DNA from: Bolinopsis microptera
Lineage: Eukaryota > Ctenophora > Tentaculata > Lobata > Bolinopsidae
Direction: 5' to 3'
Assembly: GCF_026151205.1 (NCBI RefSeq)
Contig: NC_087081.1
Span: forward strand, 3,849,246 to 3,913,245
Length of the DNA stretch: 64,000 nt
The notes beneath the pieces are model-generated. The model saw nothing but the letters and a program-made list of their open reading frames with translations. It ran no database searches and was not told where the DNA came from. This document shows positions 22,201 to 34,200 of this stretch, piece by piece (position 1 is the stretch's first letter; each line of letters opens with the position of its first letter). The position numbers and the translations under genes were made by a program.

Positions 22201-25200
22201 TTCGACTCGTTTCTCGATTTATGAGGTTAACCAATTAAATTTTCCGAATTTTTGACAGGGTTAACCTCATAATTCGAGAACCGAGTCAAATAAAAAAAAT
22301 CGCTGCACCATATATGAGGATAATTGTCCGAGGAACCACTGTAACAAACCTCAAGATCAGGGAGTGGCCGGTTTTCTCAACTAAGGAATCGAAAGGTCAA
22401 AAAAGTTACAGCCGTTCAAAGATCCAGTTTAACATGTAATTAAAGGTAAACCTAAAAATTTAGCGCGCTATAGCTCAGAAGCACAAGGTCAGATTTTGAT
22501 CCAGTTTTTTCTTCTTGTTCGTCTCCAGCAGCTATTATCAAATATGTGAAAACTAGAAAAGTGCCATTTACCCTCTGGCCTTAACCGATATCCTTCAAAA
22601 TGTAGTTTCTAATATTCATCGATTTAGATTATGATTTAATGAACATGCTATATCTCTACCTGATCTAAGTTCAAGGTAACAACGATATCCAATTCATTCA
22701 TTTTCTTCTGCTTCTCCAATTGGAAGGCTTCCAGATCATTCTTCGCACACTTCACACCATGACTGATCACTTTGTTCTTCTTCACCAGGGCATCAACCTC
22801 CTTTCTCAGGGAGTCTATTATCTTCTTCTCTTCTTGAATTGCCTCCTCCAAGTCTAGTTTCTTTTCTCTCATCACTATCGTAGCATCGTACAGTTCTTGG
22901 CTGAACAGCAAACATTTAAATATTTTAAAACTAAACAAATGGAAAGTGGAATCAAATTGATTCAAATTGGTTCAAAATAAACTAAATTAGGTCTCGATCT
23001 AATCTCATTAGTAATCGCCTTCCTCGAAGAGCACAGAAATCACTAATTTCTGCGTCTGATAAGAACCTTAAAATATACAGCCACTATATTGATATGTACC
23101 TGCAGCCAGGAGGACAGATGTTTAGGTCTAGATGCTCCACGCCATCCTCATCGTCATCTTCCTCTTCGGAACTGGAATCAAAGTCATCGTCACTGTCACT
23201 CTCATCCGAGTCTGAAAAGGTTATAGAATTTAACTTCCGGGAAAATTGCTAAGAAAGTGCACCATGCTAGGTTCTTTGAACTAAGTATGTTTTTGTATGG
23301 AATTTTATAATATTGTAAACATTTGCAACTCGAGGGCTCCCAGCTTGTGAAGATATAAAAACTGCATTAAATTTGGTCATAGTTAGAATTATGTTGCTGA
23401 TTCTGGGGGTTGGACTATTGGAGTAAATGGAACAGTTTCTATGATGACTAAGTTTCGCGTACCTCCATCCATCTCGGCTGCCTTTTTTACTCTCTTGATC
23501 TTCTTCTTGAAAACTTTCGTGAGATAGTCAGCGAACTTGTTGTTTTCGCCCAGTTGTTCAGTGAAACTGTCGTACAGGATCTTCTCGTTTTCTTGCAGCT
23601 CTTCCATGTACAATTTCTTGCTGCTAAGCTTTTCTTCTAGCTCCTCGATCTGTAATTTTATTAAAGTTTTATGTCTATAATGTGGGAGTCATCCGCGGCA
23701 GTGAGGTGTTTCTACGTTATACAATAGAGTTGAAACAAAGTGACTATAGTTTCAGAGAATTAATAAAAGGTCACATTCACTAAAGCTAGATCTTACCTTA
23801 TCTGACATCTCGTCCCTGTCGGACAACTTGGAAGACAAAGCCTCCTGCAAGATGTTTTCTCTTTTCTCAAACTCCTTCAAGAGCAGCAGCTCTTCAAACA
23901 ACAGGATTATCCTCAGGTCACCGTTCTTCAACTGACGATATTTCGTTCAGCAACATTTTTAATTTTTATGGCATGATAATCTTGAGAGTTGTTAATCAAA
24001 TCCCCTCTCCTTAAAAACCAATCACTTATTAAACTGATATATTTTCACAACTAAGGGATCTTACCTCAACATCCAACTCAATCTTAGCTGTTCTCAGCTT
24101 AACAACTTCTTTATCAAACTCTTTGTACGCTTCGTTCATCTGACTAATCAGGCACTCCTGCTCGTGAAGCATCCTGATAGAATAATGCAAATTATGAGCA
24201 TATTATGATAGTATGAATTCATAAGCAAAGAAATATTAGGCAGGCCTGAATCATGCGATGTTTTATTTCAAGAGCAAAAGGAATGAGAGCTGTCTAAAAA
24301 CGTATCACTTGAAGGCATGATGCGTTTATACTGCAACATCGCAAGTTTTTTTGTGCTCTCACTAAGTTAAAAAGTTTCTGTGGTGAAAAAATATAGCCAC
24401 ACAAAATTCTTGATAATATAAAGATTACACAAACACGTTAATTTAATAAATTACTCACATCATGATCTCAAGATTTTCGTTCTCGTTCTCGAGGGTTGAT
24501 ACCAAATCCTCTAGCTCTGCTTCTTCTGCTTCTGTCCCTCCTTCACCTCCCTTGTCTCCAGCTGCGGCGGCAGGAGCAGCTGCTTGTTTGGCTACAGGAG
24601 CTGCCTGCAACATACAAAACTGTTAGATTTAACTTAAAGTGAGATAAAGGGACTATTGTCAAGAGATATCGATATTATTAACAGGTTTGATATTTTATTT
24701 TCGCTGCTGAATTCATTCAATGACTGGATTTTAGTTATTATGATACTGACAAATTTGTTCTTTCCTAGTACTCAATAAGTAAAATTATAATTAGTTTTGA
24801 AGCGTGGCTTCAAATAAGTTAGATGTCATATATTCGTTAACTAGCTCATTAGTCTAGTTAGATTAGGGAGCGAAAGTGGATAGACATCCTTTGTATACGT
24901 TTTTCACTATCACTATGTTCGTAGATTTTCTTTCGTGACAGTTGTTCCTTTAAACGTAACCGTGACCTAGATATCCGTAACAGTTATTTTGAATGTTTGG
25001 GTGGGTCTTTTGTAACTGATGTTGGCAAATGTTTTTTAATCGTTTTGTATCGATTCAATAAATCTGCTAATGACGAATTTTTCACCAAGCTTAACAATAT
25101 CATTGAAAAGTACGCGCATGGTCCGTGCATTGTACTCGGGGACTTTAATTTTAACTGTTTTAATCATGAAACTGATTCGTCAGTGTCGCGTTATTGTGAA

Positions 25201-28200
25201 CTCTTTTTTAATTTCGGTATGTCTCCGCTAGTTAGCAGGAAGACTCACACATTTCGTGGAGCAACTACTTTAATTGATCAGATCTGGTCGAATTATCTTA
25301 CTGAGGACACGAGTACATATGTTATAGATAATTCTATTTCCAATCACAGACCTTTAGTACTCTCAGTTCCACTCAATCTTAATTCGTACGCTGACAATAA
25401 CTCTGGGGGTGATAATGGCACTAAACCCTTTTTACTTCACAATGTTTCCCCTGAAAATTATGAAAAGTTTGGTGTTGAGTTTAATTCTTATTTTGCTAAC
25501 TTTACTAATTTGATTGCCAACAACCCAGATTCAGTAAACTCAGCTGTATCAGCGCAATCTTGCTTTACAGATTTCTTCACTACATTCAAACAATTGTATT
25601 TTGAACATATTGTGGAAGAAATTGACTTGAATAGTAGTAAGCGTAATCACTACTTCAAACCTTGGATTACAATAGCTATTGCCAAGTCCTGTATGACCAA
25701 AAATACGCTGTATAATGCATGGGTTAATTCGAGAGGTTCTCCGAATGAAACCATAGCCATGACTGTTTATAAGTCATATCGCGCAAAACTACGTGATATT
25801 ATAAGATTTCGAAAAAGTTGTTATTTTCGTGATAAATTCACCCGTGCTTCTGGCAATATCAAAAAATGCTGGCAAATTATCAACGAGATAAGATGTAAAA
25901 CAAACAAACTAACATTTCCAGATTACATCTCTGAGAACGGTCAACTTATACGTGAACGTCGTGTTATCTGTACCCACTTTAACAAGTATTTCACTTCTAT
26001 CGCTGATAAACTTAACGAGAAGAAGTATGATGATAATTCTAACCCAGTCCTGGTCCCTGATTTTCGTGACTTTCTACATTCTCCTGTTACAAACACTATC
26101 TTTCTTAAACCCATAGTATTTTCTGAGATTAGTGAGATTATTCGTAAACTTAACAGCAACAAGTCATCAGATTTCTCTCCTAGAATTCTTAAGTTATTTA
26201 ATTATCAGTTTTCCACCATTCTTACTCATCTTTTTAACAACTGTATGAACAACTCATTATTTCCTTCGGAACTTAAAATTGCCAAAGTTTTACCGCTTTT
26301 TAAAAGTGGTGACCGTAACTCTGTTTCAAACTATCGACCAATTTCTATACTTCCAGTTTTTTCCAAAATCTTTGAAAAGCTGATACAGTCAAGGTTAATT
26401 TCGTTTTTTACTAAGGAAAATGTTCTCCACGAGGGTCAGTTTGGATTCAGAAGTGGGCGTTCGACCATACAGGCACTTAACACGTCTATCTGCAACATTT
26501 TAAAAAGTCTGGATCAGAAAAATCACACTTTAGCTATCTTTATAGATTACTCTAAAGCTTTTGATACTATCAAACATTCTATCTTACTTCAAAAGCTGTA
26601 TCATTACGGAATTAGAGGGAAGGCTAATGAACTTCTTGCAAGCTATCTTACAGGAAGATCTCAATATGTTCATTTTGATCAGGACACTTTTTCCGATTGT
26701 CTCCCTATAACTTGTGGCGTCCCCCAAGGCTCTGTCCTGGGTCCACTACTTTTTATTCTGTATATAAATGACGTAACATCTTGTCAATGTACTTGTGACA
26801 ATACTGCAGTCTGTACGAGCAATTGTGCAGATAGAAACTTGTTCGTCTTATTTGCAGACGACTGCAATACGTTTATTACAAATGAAACTCTGGGTGGTGC
26901 TTTTGAAAAAGCGAACGCACTTCTTTGCAATCTTAAATCTTATATTGATGCCAACTACCTTCATATTAACCTTACTAAATCTAAATTCATGCTCTTCAGA
27001 ACACCTCGCTCGAAGCCTAATTTTGAGGCTGATAATTATACTTTGACCTATGATGGCTACAATTTACAGCGAGTTAAATGTATCAAGTTTCTGGGGGTGT
27101 TTATTGAGGAGTCGCTAAATTGGTCAGATCATATAAACTATATCGGGAAGAAGGTTTCCAAAGTTAATGGTGTGCTTTATCAACTTCGTAAAACCGCCCC
27201 TAAAATGTTAAGAATTGCTATTTTCAATGCACTCGTACAGTCGCATCTTTCCTATGGGATCACGGTTTGGGGAAGCAGCACAGCAACTAATAAGTTGAAT
27301 AAACTTTTTATCAATCAAAAAAAGGCATTAAGAAATGTGTTCGGGATTCGCAGAGTTAACAAACATCAGCAAGGAAATACGAAGCGTGTTTTCAGTGAAA
27401 ACAAAGTGCTTACCGTGTATGGACTTTATCATAAATTTATTCTCACTGAGGGATTTCAGGTAGTGCATGCTGGTGGTTACCCAACGTTACTAAGAAAACA
27501 CTTTCAAACTTCAGCTGTTAATGATAAACGGCTTATTTGTCCTAGAGTGTATTATAAAGATAATATGCACAACATGTTATACGCTGTTCCCAGAATCTGG
27601 AATGCTGTTAACAACTCAAGTTATCTCACTAGAAATATCACCACAATTTCATCCTTCAAGAACAATATTAAGCAGTTCATTCTCATGTACCAATCTAATG
27701 GTTCAAATAACACATGGGAACCATCCAATCTTGATGCGCAAACATTTTTTGTCACTGCATCTAAGAACCCCGAGTCATACTCAGTTACACGTTAACACCA
27801 TGCATGTTGTTACCATATTGCATGTTTTTGATATTTTGGCATGTGATCACTGCATGTACATTTACATGTTCAAATTGGACATTTTTTAGATTCTTATTCA
27901 AGCTGGGTAATTCCGACTGCATGTGCATGTTTATGTTCAATTTGTGACAATTCTTATTCAGTGTGTGTGATCATTTGAGCTGCGTTTTTAGCTGTTTTAC
28001 CTTGCTTAATGTTCTATTTTGAATCTTAAATTACCCCCTGAGGGGCATAGCTCCAACACTTCCCCCTCATTAAACGCCCCGTTTCTTTACTATGTGGGGG
28101 TTTGATAACCCCCACATTTTCCATAACCTTATTTCAGCAGCTTTTCTCACTTGGTGTCGCACAGTACATGTATTGTGCGACACCGGGTGAGAAGAGTCAA

Positions 28201-31200
28201 ACGGGGTTCGAGATGCTCGGGTTTAAGATCACCAGATTACCTGATCTTACTGGAAGTCACAACTTTGACACTACGCCTAAAGCATGGACGCATACGGGAA
28301 AACTCTCTGCATCCTGATGCTGACTATTCCCTCATCTTTCTCACTGATAGCAAATTTATCCCTACTCTGCTATTACTACTAAGTTACTGCCTACTACTCT
28401 AGTTACCCTGTCTTGACTACCTTTTGATTGGGAAGCTAGTTGAACTTTATTATTTTATTATGGACACATTGGATCTCTGTTAATAACAATTTTTGACATC
28501 TGTTGTAATACAGTAATGTATGTGATTTTCGCGTTTTTCCTCATTTATTCTGATCATGGATATTGATTGATACTAAGATTTTCACATTTATGAGAGTTTT
28601 TGAATTTTGGTCGCGTAATTTTGATTTTATTTGATTTTTGAACAAAATCTTTATTTAATTAGATTTCACTTTGTTTTTGACCAGTGGCTTACAAGCTTCT
28701 GGGTCCTGTTTTGAATTTTTTGGAGTGGATTGTTAGGGCCCTGGCATTTGCCGACAAAGCGGTTTTTATTTTTATGTTTTATAATCCTGTTGATTTGTAT
28801 ATACCGTTTTGAAAATTTTTCAAATCTAAATCTAAATCTAGAAATATTTCCTTTATTCCTATGTTCGTAAATTTGGGATTTTTGTATCTCGGCTTCTGAA
28901 GGAGTTAGAGACTTTAGTTTTTTACCCAACGTTACTTTTTACCCAACGTTACTAAGAAAACACTTTCAAACTTCAGCTGTTAACGATAAACGGCTTATTT
29001 GTCCTAGAGTGTATTATAAAGATAATATGCACAACATGTTATACGCTGTTCCCAGAATCTGGAATGCTGTTAACAACTCAAGTTATCTCACTAGAAATAT
29101 CACCTCAATTTCATCCTTCAAGAACAATATTAAGCAGTTCATTCTCATGTACCAATCTAATGGTTCAATTAACACATGGGAACCATCCAATCTTGATGCG
29201 CAAACATTTTTTGTCACTGCATCTAAGAACCCCGAATCATACTCAGTTACACGTTAACACCATGCATGTTGTTACCATATTGCATGTTTTTGATATTTTG
29301 GCATGTGACTGCATGTACATTTACATGTTCAAATTGGACATTTTTTAGATTCTTATTCAAGCTGGGTAATTCCGACTGCATGTGCATGTTCATGTTCAAT
29401 TTGTGACAATTCTTATTCAGTGTGTGTGATCATTTGAGCTGCGTTTTTAGCTGTTTTACCTTGCTTAATGTTCTATTTTGAATCTTAAATTACCCCCTGA
29501 GGGGCATAGCTCCAACACTTCCCCCTCATTAAACGCCCCGTTTCTTTACTATGTGGGGGTTTGATAACCCCCCCATTTTCCGTAACCTTATTTCAGCTGC
29601 TTTTCTCACTTGGTGTCGCACAGTACATGTATTGTGCGACACCGGGTGAGAAGAGTCAAACGGGGTTCGAGATGCTCGGGTTTAAGATCACCAGATTACC
29701 TGATCTTACTGGAAGTCACAACTTTGACACTACAACTAAAGCATGGACACATACGGGAAAACTCTCTGCATCCTGATGCTGACTATTCCCTCATCTTTCT
29801 CACTGATAGCAAATTTATCCCTACTCTACTATTACTACTAAGTTACTGCCTACTACTCTAGTTACCCTGTCTTGACTACCTTTTGATTGGGAAGCTAGTT
29901 GAACTTTATTATTTTATTATGGACACATTGGATCTCTGTTAATAACAATTTTTGACATCTGTTGTAATACAGTAATGTATGTGATTTTCGCGTTTTTCCT
30001 CATTTATTCTGATCATGGATATTGATTGATACTATGATTTTCACATTTATGAGAGTTTTTGAATTTTGGTCGCGTAATTTTGATTTTATTTGATTTTTGA
30101 ACAAAATCTTTATTTAATTAGATTTCACTTTTTTTTTGACCAGTGGCTTACAAGCTTCTGGGTCCTGTTTTGAATTTTTTTGAGTGGATTGTTAGGGCCC
30201 TGGCATTTGCCGACAAAGCGGTTTTTATTTTTATGTTTTATAATCCTGTTGATTTGTATATACCGTTTTGAAAATTTTTCAAATCTAATCTAAAATCTAG
30301 TTTTAGGTTAAAATAACTGCAATGATCTTATTTATCTACAAGTAATAATGCAATATAAGGTCTTAAGTGCTTAGTTTTAAATATATTCACGAAAAACTGT
30401 TTTTGGGTCATTGGCGCCAAAAATACCACATTATTTGTATATCTCAAGCTAGGAAGGTCGCAGAAACTTTTCCGATGTTGGAAAATGTTTGCAATGACAA
30501 TGGTATACTCACGGTTTGCAATAACAATGGTATACTCACGGTGCACAGTGTTATTGTAAAAAACACACTAATTCTCATGCACCGAATCAAACATTTCCGC
30601 AGCTCAGTCCCTCAACAAATCTGTATGACTATCCCAGAAAATGCACCCACTGCAAACTCAGATCACGTGACTGCAGCATCCTGGTTAGCCGAGTACAACA
30701 CCACACATTTCAGATCTTCGATGTTCTTCAAAGGACCTTTACTCTCAATTTATGCTGTAAATGCAAATGTAAGCACCCTACCCACACTTTTTTCCATAAA
30801 CCTTTTTAAATCGGCTACAAAACGCATGCTCTTGAACCTGCAGAGTGAAAATGACGATGAAACGTGGCCCAGTTTCTTATTACATAATATTCCAGGTCTA
30901 AGAAGGTCACAACGTGTCTGAAAGTTACTGGACACAACGGTCATTATATCAGTTTAGTGAATTAGTTAATTGGTTAATTAGTTAATTAGTAAATCAGTTA
31001 TTAGTCATATGGTTATTATTAAGTACTATATATTATATGATATTACAAAAATAAACTATGAATATATATTTGCACACAAAAAAACCAGAACAAACTGATC
31101 GCAGACTAGCGGCAACTAATATTAATGGATAAGCCACACATCCTAAATTCCAGGTCCATATATTTTACACTGCCACATTCCCCACTATCACTATTTTCCT

Positions 31201-34200
31201 ATCAGCACAAACCGTAATTAATTGATTTCAACAATCACAAATACTACATATCCAAACTAATGGCATGGCATAGCAATATCTACGATATCCTAAATCAGTC
31301 CCTAACAAACTTAGCGCGAGTCTGAAAGGCTGTTGGAAGCACAGAGTGCTCCATATTTTGTTTTTATCAATAAACCTTTTTTATTCATTTTCTTTTTTTT
31401 ATAAATTTATTAACTGCGTGCAAATTTGTGTTTCAGATTTGATCTATTTATGATATATATTTATGATTATGTAATAAAGTTATTAATATTATATTCGTAA
31501 ACATTGGCTGGCTTACAAACCAGTCCCCAAACAAAAAAACAAACATTTATATAAGACTTATGAATTATAATATGCCCTTAAATGCCTATTTGTAGAGATA
31601 TTGGCAAAAATCAGTTATTTCGGCTACACACAATACAAATGTGGTAATGTGATCTCGGAAGGCAGGCGGGAGCTCTGCCATCGAAAGCCTTCTTTTTTAA
31701 GTCGACATTTTTTCTAAGTTTTTCTGGAAACTACTTTTGGTCATGTTTCATGCTACCCTGATCATTATGAGCCGATTTTTTCGGTCTTCTGAATACAGAA
31801 GACCGAAAAAACACAGCCTTACATTCGGAAGGCTGTGGATGTGATTGGTTCCATATACTTATGAAGAACGTGATATTTGGATCTCGGATTTAAGAGAGAA
31901 TGCGCAAATTTGATCCTCAGATTTTTTTAAATGCGCAATTTATCGCGGAGAACTGAAAAAATCTCGATTTGTCGCGAGGATCTGAGAAAATCGCGATTTG
32001 TCGCGGCAGACCTTGTTTTGACCTTGTTCGGGAGGCCTGAGGTGGTGTGACTTTTAATCTAATTGTATCTTTGATTTGGATAGCTGATAAAAATTGAACA
32101 CCTAAAAGGTGTCATCTATCATCTAGACCGTGAAGAAGTGAAGTTTGCAGCTAACAGTAAACTCTTCTTAAATTCGGACTAAAATAGTGCTTAACATCTG
32201 GCTATTCTAACAGCACAAATTATAGACTTTATTGAGGAACCTTACAGAGCTAGATACTGCCTTTGTTCAGCAGTTGGTGCTAATCTGATATAACAGTATT
32301 GACAGACTGGTCAATGGAAACGCCTATTATTGGTGAATTCGACTACACAAAACAGCATGGCAAAAGTGCGTTTAGGACTTCAAACGTGGAAACTGCAGCA
32401 ATGAAACTCAATGGATCGAAATTCTGCAACGATATGTTAGTTGCGTCATATCAGTGGAAAACAAAAAAGTGTTAATTAAATCGTTAGTCGGAATTTGAAG
32501 TACGAGAAGAATAAAGTGAAGCGAGCTAAACGTACATATCTGGATGTGGCCCCTGGAGATGGTTGACCTGGTTGCAGTTCTTAAAGAGGCTGCAGGGGCA
32601 CACAGAGTTGTAATTTCTTTTTATTTCATCATTTGGTTCGCTTTACTTCAGTGATGTATTCGATCCAGAAATTCCAATTATTTTTAAATAAAGATTTCAA
32701 TTTATTTACTTGCTAAACTATTTCTAAAGAATGTTTATTTGAAAAGGGCGTGCATTGCGATATTTAAGGGGACATACACCAAAACCTCTTTTGGTGCCAC
32801 CCTGAATTTTATTTCATATTCCCTTATTTTCTCTTATAAGGGAATATTTTAAAAATTTCGAATGTTGCTAAACTCATTGTTTTTTTCCATACTTTCATAA
32901 TATGAAATAAAATTTAGGGTGGCACAAAAAAGGTTTTGGTGTATGTCCCCTTAAGTTTTGTCTTGCAATGAAATGAAATTAAATAACCGTGCCCCATTTT
33001 ATTTCAAAGTCTTACTATTTTAGCAATGATTGGTTTTATTTCCCTCTTCCTATTCCTGTCCATGATGCTGCCCGGAGCAGCTAACACAGCTCTGAAATTC
33101 AGTGATGACGGAACCAGTGTTGTTTCATTTCCTGTTGACATGTCCTCACTAGCGGGACAGTTCTCCTTCTGCGTTTGGGTGAAAAGAATTGTTCCTGGAA
33201 CCAATCCAGTTGCATTTGCCTATGAAGAATCCGAGCTGTTCCTTTACGCATCAGGCGAGCCTCGAATGTTTCTGGTGGACATGTCCTTAAGTAACAAACC
33301 TCCAATGTCAACCTGGTACCATTACTGCGGAACTTGGAGTCTTGGATCACAAACCTTCAAAGGATACATTAACGGAGCACTAGTGGTGACCCAGACCACA
33401 GCCGCAAGGTACCTAAAGACAAGCGGCAACATGGTTCTAGGAGATTATTGGAATCCTAATGCTAGAGGGGCGACCGGTAACCACTTTGGAGGTGAGATCT
33501 TCAATCTGAACTTCTTCTCGAATGAGCTGACAGGGGGTGAGGTAGCAGCAATGTCAAAAGATGGTCTCTGTACACATGTTGGATTTGATGACTACAGAGT
33601 GATCAAGTGGGAGGAACTACTGACAAAGCCCAGGTTCGGAAATGTCCAGGCTATTTCCGTAGATTGCTATGTAAGTATAAGCTTTGTAAGCTCTGTTATA
33701 ACATGTAAATTGGTTGTCTAGACTCTAGACTTTCCAGTCTAATGGGCGGAAAGTGATTTTTTGGAAAAGCCATGGTACACTATGCTGATTTAAAATAATA
33801 AGATTTAATATTAAATAGGTGTTTTTCATTCAATAAATTTATATTTCTGCAGGAGTGCGATAATCACATTCTTGAGACAGAAATGGAAAACATAAAATTG
33901 GAACTACAAGAAGCAAAGAATGAACTCGAGAACGGAGCTAAACGTGAAACGGATCTGAACAACATAAAGACAGAACTGGAAAACACACTACAACAAGCAA
34001 AGAAGGAACTCGAGAACAGTGCTGAATGTGAATCGGATCTGAGCAACATAAAGACAGAACTGGAAAACACAAAGTTGGAACTACAAGAAGCAAAGAAGGA
34101 ACTCGCGAACGTTCCTGAATGTGATCTCCAAAAAGGAAAGCTGACGAGATGGGATGTTTTGTACTCCTGCAACTTCTACAATAAGACCTTTACTCGCAAA

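Larger units (their letters stand above)
24924..28858 (+). mobile_element. CR1/jockey-like LINE, copy A, 5'-truncated, with 11-bp target duplication
   Basis: The element lies in the CFAP44 intron between exons 34915-34741 and 24604-24459, opposite in strand to CFAP44. It begins inside the endonuclease and ends in a short AAATCT-type tail plus about 19 unexplained bases. CTATGTTCGTA is present on both sides (24913-24923 and 28859-28869). Over the shared part the DNA is almost identical to copy B (49.1-53.2 kb). Confidence 0.92.

Noticed and set aside
22150-22341. Simple Tc1/mariner MITE as full explanation of the palindrome
   Set aside because: The inverted symmetry continues about 50 bases past the TA dinucleotides on both sides, so this reading alone is incomplete.
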